NCBI GenBank assembly: GCA_951394405.1
Contig: OX596339.1
Coordinates: 1,364,001 to 1,428,000, forward strand
DNA: 64,000 bases
Source of the DNA: Coprinellus micaceus
Taxonomy: Eukaryota > Basidiomycota > Agaricomycetes > Agaricales > Psathyrellaceae
Reading direction: 5' to 3'
The translations under genes were made by a program, and so were the position numbers. The notes below the pieces were generated by a model. The model was not told where the DNA came from. It did no database searches and worked only from the letters and a program-made list of their open reading frames with translations. Positions 14,201-24,400 of this stretch are shown here, one piece after another. The number at the start of each line of letters is the position of its first letter. Position 1 is the first letter of the stretch.

Positions 14201-14772
14201 ACCTGTTCTCTTGAACTCGATGGCTCGTGCCGAGTTCGACAACAAGACCGGCGAGTACTCGTTCAAGAAGCTTGGTAGGGCCGTTCCTCAGGACAAGGCC
14301 AACGTGAAGACCCTCTCCTCCGTCATCGCTTCGGACATCTGGAGCAACAGCCCCGCCGGTGTTGGTGTGGATCAAGGTACGCATACTCGGTCCTTCTCAT
14401 CGTTAACCTAACTAACGGGACTCCCTTCTTTCAGAACTCATCTCCTCTGTACCCTCGCACAACCCCACCTTCGTCGCCCGCAACTTCACCGACGCAGAGA
14501 TCGCCTACTGCCAGAAGCAGCCCTCCCCTCCTTCCTCTTTCGCTGCTCGTTGGGTCGGCAAGGAGGCCGTGTTCAAGTCCCTGGGAGCCAAGTCGAAGGG
14601 TGCCGCCGCTGCCATGAAGGAGATCGAGATCCTCAACGACGAGTCGGGTGTCCCCCTTGTCCACCTCCATGGTGAGGCCAAGCAGGTCGCTGACCAGAAG
14701 GGCATCAAGAAGGTCGTCATTTCTCTCTCTCACTCCGATACCACCGCTATCGCTTTCGCTCAGGCCTCGTAG
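2201..14772 (+). CDS. fas: Type I fatty acid synthase, fused beta-alpha single chain
   Basis: Cytosolic fatty acid synthase making long-chain acyl-CoA from acetyl- and malonyl-CoA with NADPH. Fifteen exons (2201-2281, 2336-3689, 3746-4049, 4104-5508, 5572-6489, 6548-7389, 7448-8312, 8366-8461, 8515-8719, 8772-10397, 10450-11521, 11578-12284, 12336-12927, 12980-14376, 14435-14772) give 3933 aa. Domains in order: acetyltransferase (GHSQG, Ser288); enoyl reductase (GGGHYN, His631); hot-dog dehydratase (DFNPIHINP, His1592); malonyl/palmitoyl transferase (GHSLGEYS, Ser1837); ACP (GGKSTLQNEIL, Ser2258); ketoreductase (GVGRGSIG near 2740, Tyr2892 of YSESK); ketosynthase (Cys3356, His3593, His3634); and a C-terminal phosphopantetheinyl transferase (WVGKEAVFKSL). 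The yeast Fas1/Fas2 boundary falls inside the transferase at LLAYQFASPVRWIET, where this gene reads straight through, so both subunits are one polypeptide. A single ACP is present. An Ala/Pro-rich linker precedes the ACP. Codons strongly favour C/G at the third position, which suggests high expression. Intron 10 appears to be GC-AG. Confidence 0.96.
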
Positions 14773-15074
14773 ATCGTCTAGTCTTTTTCTATCTATTTCA
14801 TCACATTACACGTCTCCCTGCATCGTACTTGTTAGATCGTCTTCTGCATTGCTTCTACTCTCTTATAATCGTCTCTTTATGCACATATCATCGTCAGTAA
14901 CGCTCTTGTACTACATGTAATTCTACCGTATGCAATTTTAGATTTTTCGTCGCTCCCTGCGTCCGTGCGCTCCTCAGGCCTAGCCTGATTCGAGGGAAGC
15001 ATTATCGTGAGAGATTAGATTGTCGAGGTTCGTCGCGTGTCCGAGTCTAGTCTGTAACTTCGACCTCCACCACC
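14773..15074. other. FAS 3' region and short intergenic gap
   Basis: About 300 bp follow the FAS stop. The first 160 bp are T-rich (TCTTTTTCTATCT, CTTATAATCG) as expected of a fungal 3' UTR. The last 100 bp should hold the promoter of the next gene. No further ORF, repeat or RNA gene was recognised. Confidence 0.4.
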
Positions 15075-15779
15075 ATGCCTCCAAAGGAGCCGACCAGAGC
15101 TCAGCTATCCTCTAAGCTATCCTATCAATCGCACAGACCCGCTTTTCTCCAGAAACTGGAGAATCGAATGGCTGGGCGGCCGGACGAATCAGAAGATGAA
15201 GACGAAGAATTCGAGTACGTGGGCAATGGTCGAGCGCCTATACCCAAACGCCCACGAGAGAGACCACCCATTCCAGGACGCCCAGATAATGACCCCGGTA
15301 GTGCAGATGAAGACGGGGGCGATGAAGCGCCTCAGATTGTCGTTCTGAAGGAGGGAAAGCATCTAACTGCACGAGATGTGGAGAACATCAAACGGAAAGG
15401 TGGGGCGTTCTGTAAAGTCCCCTTTGGTCTGGAATTAACTCCCAAACGTTCCTTGTGTTTTCGAACGTGTCTTGTAGCGAAAGGTCTCCCCCCATTACCC
15501 GAGCACGATGTCCAGGCCCTGGATGCCCACCTAGAAGGAAGCGCCAACTTGAAGTCGTCCAAGGAGAAAGATACCGCAGGACAGAAATCCAAGAGCCAGG
15601 GGTTGTCGTTCTCCTCCAGATCCTCGAAGACAGAAAATACTTCGAAAGCTAAACGTAAGGCTGCGGCGTTACTGGGTGATTCTGAGGCACAGGATGAAGG
15701 TGCTTCACAAACCAAGGCCCCTAGTAAGAAGAAAAAGAAGCAAGATAAGAAGCTGCTCTCATTTGGAGACGATGCGTAG
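15075..15779 (+). CDS. DUF4604 (KIAA1143-like) protein
   Basis: Small acidic and lysine-rich protein of the DUF4604 family, whose human relative is KIAA1143; its function is not established. The N-terminus LSYQSHRPAFLQKLENRMAG matches the family's opening motif. The segment APQIVVLKEGKHLTARDVEN matches the second conserved block. The C-terminus is a lysine-rich tail (KKKKKQDKKLLSFGDDA) likely to act as a nuclear signal. I place one intron at 15400-15477 (GTGGGG...TTGTAG), joining KRK to AKGLPPLPEHDV. It is 78 nt, so the frame stays open if it is kept. The spliced protein is 208 aa and the unspliced one 234 aa. The removed 26 residues (Cys- and Phe-rich) do not resemble the rest of the protein, which favours splicing. 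Confidence 0.78.
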   Translation: MPPKEPTRAQLSSKLSYQSHRPAFLQKLENRMAGRPDESEDEDEEFEYVGNGRAPIPKRPRERPPIPGRPDNDPGSADEDGGDEAPQIVVLKEGKHLTARDVENIKRKGGAFCKVPFGLELTPKRSLCFRTCLVAKGLPPLPEHDVQALDAHLEGSANLKSSKEKDTAGQKSKSQGLSFSSRSSKTENTSKAKRKAAALLGDSEAQDEGASQTKAPSKKKKKQDKKLLSFGDDA

Positions 15780-16191
15780 ACTTGATCTATGGAGACCTCT
15801 ATTATGATTACCTTGGCCCAGGACTAGTCGGTACGTGGTTTTGCCCTCACTCCCTGCCTCCTGACTGAGGGCTGTAAGTGTGCTGCACTCTCCTCCGATC
15901 CCGTACCGGCCCTCGTACTTCGCACCTACCCCGCTGGGAGCGACTCTTTGGCTCCCCCCTCACTCCCAGGCCAATACGAAGCGACGATGCCGCCGTCTCA
16001 ATGCTTTGTGCCGACAACTGCCCTCGATCGTCGACGGGAGGATTGTCACTCGCTCAGTAGTGATCGAGCATACGCCTCCCTTCGTCCATTACTTCGCAGG
16101 AAGGTTTCGCGCACCATGAGATGCTCTGTTCAGCCTGGATAGCGACCCTGAAAGCCCCCTCATCCAGCGCCCACTGCCGCCGCGACTTCGG

Positions 16192-16692
16192 CTAAAGCAG
16201 TTCCTCAAAGTTCCTCAAGCCCAAGGGCTCGTAGTGTGGTAGAACTTCCCCTCCCGTTGTTCGTAGCTCCTTATCCTCACTCGAATTGAAATGGCCGGCC
16301 CGTCCGTCTAGCTCCACGCAGTCGAACTTTAGGCCCCTGAAACCCACCGTTGGAAGCCGGTCTCGGCGCTTATCGCCCACCCCCACACCCGCAAGGTTTC
16401 CGGGTCGGTATCCGCGCGAACTGCACTCTAAACGGTGTAACCCCTGAATGACCTCTTCCTTGTCCTTCTCAAGCCTATTCCTTCTTCGACGTCGGCCGAC
16501 TGCCTCTTGCCGTATAGCAATGGACATCAGAAATTCGATAGACCCTTGTGGGGAGAAGAGAAGGCGGCAGCAAGCCTCAGCAAGCACTTTCCCCCATGTC
16601 GCCTCATCAGTGTGGACATCCAACTCGGACTTGATATCACGACATTCCTGTATAGGGCCTAAATGAAGCCGCAATACGTCAAGCAGTTCCAA
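16192..16692 (-). CDS. Uncertain open segment, 166 codons, no ATG
   Basis: Minus-strand open reading segment with a composition that could be coding (LELLDVLRLHLGPIQECRD, then a basic stretch RRRRRNRLEKDKEE). The frame stays open upstream to about 16749, where a TAA closes it, and no ATG lies in that extension, so as it stands it has no start codon. It could be the last exon of an unrecognised gene, a decayed gene fragment or chance. I do not recognise a family. It lies between genes of the opposite strand and overlaps the region just upstream of the MFS promoter, which makes a functional gene less likely. Confidence 0.2.
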   Translation of the reverse strand: MELLDVLRLHLGPIQECRDIKSELDVHTDEATWGKVLAEACCRLLFSPQGSIEFLMSIAIRQEAVGRRRRRNRLEKDKEEVIQGLHRLECSSRGYRPGNLAGVGVGDKRRDRLPTVGFRGLKFDCVELDGRAGHFNSSEDKELRTTGGEVLPHYEPLGLRNFEELL

Positions 16693-16837
16693 AATGTAGT
16701 CACGATGGCCATTACAGTTGACTCGAATCGTCTCGGTTAACAGAAACAGGGCTTAGTAATAGCAGGAGGGAATCAAATTCCCGGGCATTGAGGAAAGGGG
16801 AACCGGTTGAACCAACTCTCTTCTCGTGGTCATCACG

Positions 16838-16847
16838 TATAAAAGGC
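16838..16847 (+). promoter_or_regulatory. TATA box of first MFS gene
   Basis: GTATAAAAGG lies about 190 bp before the start codon at 17032. It is a near-consensus TATA element in the right orientation. Assignment to this gene is by position. Confidence 0.5.
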
Positions 16848-17031
16848 TCTGTGGCTGGTTTGGGTGAGATAGCTTCTCCCCGTTCTTGTTCCGCCGTCCG
16901 CTAACACTACTTCTTGTGTAGGCTCGCGGAGACGATTCACATCCTCCAGGACCCCTTCCTCACCGCTACTCACACCCGGCTGCATTGCTGCGACCCTCTC
17001 CTGAGACCTTCACGATAACGACTTTACGATT

Positions 17032-18954
17032 ATGACTACTCATGATGAAGAGACGCCCTTGCTGGCCAAGAAAATCACCCCTCTTCCATGGGCCCAGTTC
17101 TCTATTGTGTTGTTTCTACAGCTCGCAGAGCCGCTGACCTCAAATGTGATCTACCCATTTATGCCCCAGGTGCGTCTATTGCACATTGGAGTGATTTCGT
17201 TACTGCTAAGAACTGGACTCCTTGCAGCTCATTCGAGATCTAGGGATAACGAATGGAAATGAAGGGGCCGTTGGCTACTATGTTGGGATGATGGTGAGCG
17301 GCAATAGAGTAGGCCTCAGGGTTCTCGGGATGCTAACAGCCGTCGCTCCCCAGCAATCTATCTTCTTTTTGGCTCAGGCATGCACTATCCTGCATTGGAG
17401 TCGGCTTTCCGACACTATTGGTCGCAAACCCGTGATCCTCACGGGCCTCTTTGGTATCTCGTTGTCCATGTACTGTTTTGGCCTATCGCGCACGTTCTTG
17501 GCTCTTGTGTTGAGGTGCGTTTGGCTGACCGCTGCTCCTAATACTGGCATCGGCTCACACCTAAAAATTCCGCCAGCCGAAGCTTGAGTGGTGCGCTCAG
17601 TAAGTGAGGTGTTAGTTCAATACGATTTCCCACTGACATCCCTGATAGATGGAAACATCGGGGTAATCAAGAGGTTAGTATTCTGGAATCCCGCTTGCGC
17701 CATAATGTGCGGTTCTGAACCCCTTTCATAGTATGATGGCAGAATTGACTGATGAGACGAATATCTCTCGGGTAAGCATCCGACCGTCCCTACTACCTGT
17801 TTGGACGTTGACAGAAACACGCAGGCCTTCGCCTACTTCCCAATTGCGTGGTGCACTGGGAGCACAGTGAGTTTCTCTAAACCCTCAGCTACGAATTGAG
17901 CTCACATGTGACATACTCAGCTGGGTCCCATCATCGGTGGTTCCCTTTCGCGTCCACATGAGCAATTTCCTTCATGGTTTGGAGAGAGCGAGTTCCACAA
18001 AGAGTACCCCTACTTCCTAGCTTGTGCCGTGCCCGCGACGTTCTCCGTCGTCGCATGGTTGGTAACGTTCTTCTTCCTCAAGGAGACACACCCCGACCCT
18101 ATCCCAGTCCGCAAGCTTCTGGGCATGGATGGTGCGGATTCCAAGGAGTCTCTCTCTGAGGACGATGTGAAGCCGATGAAGGACCACTCTCTCAGGGCCA
18201 CTCTGACCGACCGGGTTGCCATTGCCGCGGCGAACTACGCCTTCCTTTCCCTCATCGACATTGCCTTCCGTGCCGTGCAGCCGCTCTTCCTCTCCACCCC
18301 CATTGCGCTTGGCGGCCTGGGCCTCCGCCCATCCCAGATCGGTAACGTCCTGTCGGTGTTTGGCGTTCTGAACGGTGTATTCCAGGTGTTCTTTTTCGCA
18401 AGGATACATGATCGTTGGGGCTCGAAGAGGGTGTTTTTGGGTGGCGTCTCCCTGGCGATCCCGACGTTCCTCTGCTTCCCGCTGATGAGTATACTTGTTC
18501 AGAGGGTGGGGTTGACACCGACAGTGTGGTTTTTTGTGTACCTGCAAGTCATACTGTCGATCGGAATCAGCTTGTCGTATGGTTGGTGGATTCCTCGCCA
18601 TATTGCTTCCTGCTGGTTCTCACTCCTGGTTCCGTTTAGGCGCGGTTTTCATCTTCATTACCGCAGCGGCACCGAACCGGGAATCGTTAGGAGCTACTAA
18701 CGGACTGTGCCAGGTGCGTACGCTTCACCTTTTCCATAGCCAACCTTGTATCTATACCTAACCTAACTCCGCAGATGACCGTGAGCATTATGAGAGCCAT
18801 TGGTCCTGCAGCGACCAACTCTCTGTACTCACTCTCTATCGACAAAGGCTTGCTGGGAGGAAAGCTCGTCTACTACGTGCTTCTTGGAGCCGTAGCCGTG
18901 AGCTTGTACGTCGGCACATACCTTCCACGCAAGCTATGGACTGCTTCGGAGTAG
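17032..18954 (+). CDS. MFS transporter, DHA1/ZIFL-like (copy 1)
   Basis: Integral membrane transporter of the major facilitator superfamily, probably a proton-coupled drug or metabolite exporter; the substrate is unknown. Ten exons (17032-17169, 17228-17293, 17354-17514, 17577-17599, 17649-17673, 17732-17771, 17825-17866, 17921-18581, 18640-18713, 18775-18954) close in frame at 469 aa. The first membrane segment carries QLAEPLTSNVIYPFMPQ, and the MFS loop 2-3 signature reads SRLSDTIGRKPV. A long hydrophilic loop with acidic residues (around SKESLSEDDVK) separates the two six-helix halves. It is paralogous to the gene at 47621, sharing the EP-T-x-VIYPF start, the LSD-GR-PV motif and several intron positions. 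Exons of only 23 and 25 nt in the middle make automatic prediction prone to error here. Confidence 0.88.
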
Positions 18955-19770
18955 AGGAGTGAACTCAGTTTAAACCATGCTGGAGGCATGGCGCTTTGGG
19001 ATCCGTTAAAAGTACAAGGATGCCAAGGCCAAATAGATTCTAATGTACAGATTCGTTATGTTTATGTCCGATGCCTTTGAACGCCCACTTGGTCTTGAAG
19101 TTGAATCAAATAAGCGCCGGTCGATCACTGTCTCGATCGGGTTTTAGCGCCTGGTCTAAGCCTGGCCCCACCTGGATTGGCGACTTGTCGTGGTCCTTAC
19201 GAGCAAGCACTTCTTTCGGCTGAGGAATGCAGGGAATCTGAATAGTGGAACTGCCAAGATCTTGGAGTTGGCACAAGGCGACGAAACATACGGCCTCCGG
19301 AGATACGTACAATGATGGAGATGCTAGACGGACGAGGCAGGATTTTCTTCAATCACAAGTATCATTGAGACCCGTACTAAAAATCAACGTGAACCACTAT
19401 GCTAAAAATAACACACGAGTAAGGCCGACGAGCGGCAAAACCTGCTACCGGTGAACCCCCCGATGGTCAAGCGACTAGTCAATAAGAAGAGTAAACAGAT
19501 AGTGATATTAGGTATGGTACGACAGCTCGGGGTATATGAAATAAGTCACAAGAATTGTAAGCCTTGTGCGAGCGGATGAGACTGTGCGAAGTCATACCGG
19601 TGGCTGGGGGGAGAGAGTCGAGACAAGGGAATCGTTACGGAAGATATGAACAGGAGACATTAGAAGAGAGTAGTGAGTGACAGAAAAGGTCAGGTCAGAA
19701 AACTAAGGAGAGTGTAATGATGTAGGCCACGAATAGGGAGCATATGGCGATGAGGGTGCGTGCGAGTTCA
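18955..19770. other. Intergenic region between convergent genes
   Basis: About 815 bp between the 3' ends of the MFS gene (+) and the orphan gene (-). It has short A/T-rich and purine-rich patches (for example GAGAGAGTCGAGACAAGG near 19610) and no reading frame worth calling. No repeat or RNA gene was seen. Confidence 0.4.
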
Positions 19771-21151
19771 CTAGAGACGCCTCTTCTTGGTGGGCGACTC
19801 GAAATTGGCGAGGGCTTGAGAAGAGGACGACGAGCGGGAAGGGGTGGAGTGGACGCTCTTGCTGGAAGACCCGGGTTCCTTCTTGATGAGGGTTGGAATA
19901 GGCCTCTCTTCCATATCTTCGCCGGACTCGGCGATGACGCGGATGGAGTGCGCGTTCATCTGGTAAACCTGCATCGGGTTAAAATGATGACTGGATAGGG
20001 ATTGTCCCGGGGTTGATGTACCTTCTTGAACCCTTTCCCCCCATCTTTGTCCTTGATGATCCAGCAGACAATTGTAACCTGCGCAAGGATAAGGGTCCCT
20101 GCCCGAAGTTTGTCGTACACCTGCCAGGGCGGGATGAGGTTGCCATCGACATCACGAATGTCGTTTTGGTGGAGTTGAGCATGTCGCTGTTTGAAGTATG
20201 GGCCACGGTGGTCGGGGAGCAGCTCACATGGGTAGAGCGCGCCAAGCTCAACACTGAGGGTGTCTACATGGAACGGATATGTAATGATGTCATGACGAAT
20301 GAGCGTGACGACTTACCCACTGTGGCTGCTTCGTCCCCGGCGTTCGACATCGCAGAGTTCTCGTCCTGGTCATCCTCTGAGTCTTCGTCGTCTGAGTCGG
20401 CGACGCAGCGGCGCTTGTAGCGCCGAGACTTTCCCTCGGGCCACATGTCCGGTAGCTAGCCGTAGAGCTCCATGGTCAGAGGAGATCAATTGGCAAGGTC
20501 AACAAGTGCGTACCTTGAACTTGGGGCCAATAGTAATGGTGAGGTTCTCGAAATCGTCACTGTCTGGGACGGCACGCAGCAGATCCTTGGTGAACGTAGC
20601 ATGCTGCGAAATGGGTCTATCAACGAAGACCAAAGGAGCGGACAGTACGTAGAGACTTACTTGGCCCGATTTTGCCTCCGCCGCCTCGTCAGCGTCACGA
20701 AGGTCTTGACACGCAGCGAGTTGATTCTCGTAGACGGTATTGATCTTACCTTTGGCCAAGGTAGGGCGACGCAGGACATAACTATCCTTGACGGTCGCGT
20801 GCGTATCCGTCAGAGCCTTTGGGGGGGATTAAATTGAGAAGGGATGAATTATCGGACAAAAATACGCACCGTCTCCCCTCCAGAGTAGTGATTACCCTTG
20901 GCACCGTTCTGAGTCCCCTCAGCGGCCGTACCTATCTCACCGACGACGAGACAGGAGTGCTCCTCGTGCGTGGTAGCATTGTGGTATGAAATAAAACCTT
21001 TTTTGGCCGAGCTAGAACGGACAATATGAACGCCGACCTCACTGGTGGCGAGATAGGCGCCTTCGTCAGCCCGTCGAATTTGCTTGACGAGGTCCTTGTA
21101 GATGCCGGCGCTGTTGCGTTCCTGGTAGACAGTCTCGGCGTTCGGGTTCAT
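19771..21151 (-). CDS. Orphan basidiomycete protein, 368 aa, nuclear-looking
   Basis: Not recognised as a named family. Six exons on the minus strand (20870-21151, 20661-20816, 20514-20603, 20317-20455, 20022-20263, 19771-19968) join in phase to 368 aa. The N-terminal third contains RADEGAYLATSEVGVHIVR. A central acidic run (ADSDDEDSEDDQDEN) follows a basic SRRYKRR. The C-terminal half has GPYFKQRHAQL, then DVDGNLIPPWQVYDKLRAGT and a beta-rich segment leading to VYQMNAHSIRVI. The tail is Ser-rich and ends in KKRRL, a likely nuclear signal. From memory, proteins with a VYQLNAxxIxVL ending are common in agaric genomes without known function. The start codon is the first ATG and leaves only about 320 bp to the Helitron ORF. 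Function is unknown; a nucleic-acid-binding role is only a guess from charge pattern. Confidence 0.7.
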
Positions 21152-21468
21152 GGTTAAGGAGTGGTGATGATCGAAGATGAATGGTCGACAGGCGAAAGTT
21201 GGTTACGGAGGAGTGGGGAGTGTAAATGAGTGGAGATGAGTGGGATGGGGAATGAACGAGAGGACAGGTTCTGCTTTTAAGTCAGAAATGCCAAGGGTGC
21301 AGAGATCCATCGGCGACTGTACCTTGCATCCTGTGCATCGGGTGCCGATGAAAGCGCTTGACAATCTGAAGGTGAGATCAATTTGAGGGCGGGTCTCGGT
21401 GCAGAGAGAGTTGGGGCGGCGAGAATGGCGGCTGGGGACAAAGGAGCGGGGTCGCTAATGGGGTTAGC
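21152..21468 (-). promoter_or_regulatory. Gap between orphan gene start and Helitron ORF
   Basis: About 317 bp that must hold both the 5' region of the orphan gene and the 3' end of the Helitron. On the minus strand there is a TATA-like TTAAAAG near 21273-21280, and a hairpin (CATCGG-CAC-CCGATG) around 21330-21345. I could not fix a CTRR terminus followed by T: the CTAA nearest the ORF end (21464-21467) is followed by C, and a CTGA at 21282-21285 is also followed by C. Confidence 0.35.
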
Positions 21469-24400
21469 TTAGCCGCCTACGCGGCGCCTTTTGGCTTTGT
21501 GCGGTGTCGGATCTTCATCTTGCTCAGGGTCCAAGGGCCGCTTGATGAAGCGGCGTGGTCGATTGCTGGTCGCGCCGTAGTCGACAGGCGATGGTGGTGG
21601 TTGAGGAAGAGAAATCGAAGAAGCCGGGGAAGAGCGTGACCTGTTTAGGGCAGGGTCACTGCCACCTCGCCGCTTGTGGTTCAGCGCTTGTAGGGTTGCT
21701 TCTGCTTGCACCACCTCCTCCGATCCCTCTTGTCCGCGTGCAATAATCGTCTTGATGCGGAGGCGCTCTAGACGTTTTGTCTCCTTTCGAACCTCCTCCG
21801 ACTGACGACAAGTAATTTTGGCCTTGGGAAAATCGCGTAGGATGAGAAGGCCCGAGAGAGAGGTCACACGGGAAATCATGACATACGGGGATTCAGTGCC
21901 ATGGCATGAGTCGAGGTCGACAATGACTTTCGGTAGAGTTTGACCTTGAGCTTTGTGTGCGGTCATAGCGAAGGCAGGTGCGATTGGGAGCTGGGTACGT
22001 TTAATTCTGCAACGCTTTGCTGAGAAGGGGTGAACAAATTGTAGATCAACTGTATCTTCGAGCACAGCAGCACACTTTGCTCCGAGTGAAGGGAGGGAGT
22101 CTGCAGTGATATCCTCCGACTCCACAACGCAAGATACTGCGTGACGATCTCCGTTCTCGTCAACTCGGTACCTGAGGCTCTTCAAAGTCCCCTTAGTCCC
22201 ATTGACTATTCCTCCCTCAACATCGTAATTTTGTGTAATCATCACGGGCATTCCTATGACCAAAGGGATCTTTCCTAGCCTGTGGCTTGTACGGCCAGAG
22301 TCAAGGCTGCGAAGGTGGTCTCTCAAGCTCGGATCGTCAATTGGTGAGCCTTTCCTTGTGTCAGTGGCATAATACCAATGAAGCGCTCGTCCCGTGCGCT
22401 GTGCAAACGCCATAGCTGCCTTCCCATTCAGGGCGTCTTTCGAAGCGTTATCGGACACAATGATTGGGGCGTCTGTCCACTCAGCCCAATCGGGTTTGAC
22501 GTGCTTTGTCGTTCGGCTAAGGAGCAACCGATAGTCGGCATCCGAGCAGCAGCCATCCCTCAACCGCCCCAATAATTCGACAAATGGCTCGTTCTCGGCA
22601 CCCGACTGCCTCATGACCTCGGTGAGTACCACAACTGTGTCGACCGATAACCACAACAGCTGACCAGCTATGTCATCTTGATTTTTGCGACCCTTCCTCT
22701 GATCAATGGAAGAACAGAGGCGGCGCTGCCCAACAGGAGGAAGCTGCGAGAAATCGCCAGCAAATATGATATTGATCCCCCCAAAAGGTGCTGTGTTTCC
22801 CTTGGCGTCAACGAGTGCGTTGTGAATCTGAAGCAACAATTTGCATCCGATCATAGATACCTCGTCAATGAAGAGGTAATCGACTCCGTCCCACATTGCA
22901 ATAAGATCGCGCTTGGTCTTCCCTGAGCACCCCGCTTTCGTTCTCTGACTTAGACTGAGGGCAGCATGCAAAGTCATCCCAGAGATATTCTTTGCAGCTA
23001 CCCCAGTGAAGGAAGAGAGGCGGAATCGCCGTCCCTGGTCACGGCGCTCAAAGAATTCCTTCAGGGCATTGATCACACGAGACTTCCCCGTCCCCCCTGG
23101 TCCCCCCAAAAACATGCGAAGTGGGGTCTTGGGGTTCCGTTCACGACTCTGCTCTGCGATGATTCGGAATGCACGGGCCTGTTCCTTGTTTAGGGTGTAC
23201 TCCTTGACAAGATCCTCGATGTCCACCTCTTTCCTTTCTGGTATAGCAGAACCCTGGACGATCGAGGGTTCGATCGCTTTCTCCTTCTGAGGTTTCTTTG
23301 ATTTCTTGGTAGCAGAGCGGAGCTCACGTCCACTCGAGATTATCGGCACAAGGGGGGCCGTTGAAGCTGAAGGCTGTGGTTGCTTTAAATTGGCTTTGGT
23401 TTTCCCCTTTGATGAAAGTTGCTTGCGCTTTGAACGGCGAATGTCGTATACTTGCTTCCAGGACTCTTCAAGATAGAGATCATCATGGGCATTTACCTCC
23501 TGCATGGCACCGTCAAAATCCACGTCCATTTTGTCATGGTCATTGGGCGCTTGGGCCTCACAGCTGGATGCGCTGAACATGCCACTACGGTCCGCTTCGT
23601 TGACACAGTCACGCGTATTTTGACTTGAACGCCCCGATCGCATGGTGTCTATCGATTGGAGATGCTCCAAAATAGCCGCTGAATCCCCATCCTCATCCGC
23701 AAAATCATCGCCCACAAGCTCGCGGCCACTCTGTCTGCTGTTGGTGCCTCGAAAGGTAGCCTTGGACTTCAGTCGCCGGGCAAAGTGATCATCTCGGCTA
23801 TCCTTGCATTCATGCAACACCTGCATGTTATTCATGCGAGCTCTGTGTGCAGGCTCACAAGTTTGCAGAAATTCTGTGAATACATCGTTCCATGATTGCT
23901 CTGGATTTGGTTTGAGGTCTGAAGGTTGGCGCCATGGCTTGAATAATATCATCATCAGGCGGCTGTAGCGCTCGATCACAGCTACATCTTGGTGGTCACG
24001 ACGTGGGATTGCAGGGCCAATCGGGACAGGAACACAACGTCGGTTTGGCTGGCGGACTTGGAGATGGTGAGTTGCAGATTCCGAATGATCACAGTGCAGA
24101 GAGAAATGTGGTCTTATTCTGCAAGTGTCCGAGAGGACATCCCCCAACGGTACGCTATTGCTTTCTTCTGTAGCTCTGTCCCCGACCTCACCCTGAAATT
24201 CATCATCGGATGAGAAACCCTCGCTATCCGAAGAGTCGGGATCTGTGGCTGTTGATCTGGCCTTCTTCTTCTTCTTCAAGATTGGGACCTTGTCTATCTG
24301 AGAGACGAAGTCCCAAATACATAGGTCATCCAGACTGTCGCCCCGAAGAAGGTAATCACCGACCTGTGATGAACGCTGAACTATACTCCCAGAAGCATCG

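Larger units (their letters stand above)
15780..17031. other. Intergenic region, mostly without recognised content
   Basis: Stretch of 1.25 kb between the DUF4604 gene and the first MFS transporter. It holds one minus-strand open segment (listed separately) and a TATA box just before the transporter. The 15880-16190 part is C-rich (CCTCC/CCCCGC runs) without a stable ORF. No tRNA, repeat array or transposon signature was seen. Confidence 0.4.

Noticed and set aside
2201..19000. Biosynthetic gene cluster around FAS and MFS
   Set aside because: No tailoring enzymes or cluster regulator nearby. The FAS has the primary-metabolism domain order, and Gtr2 and DUF4604 are housekeeping genes.
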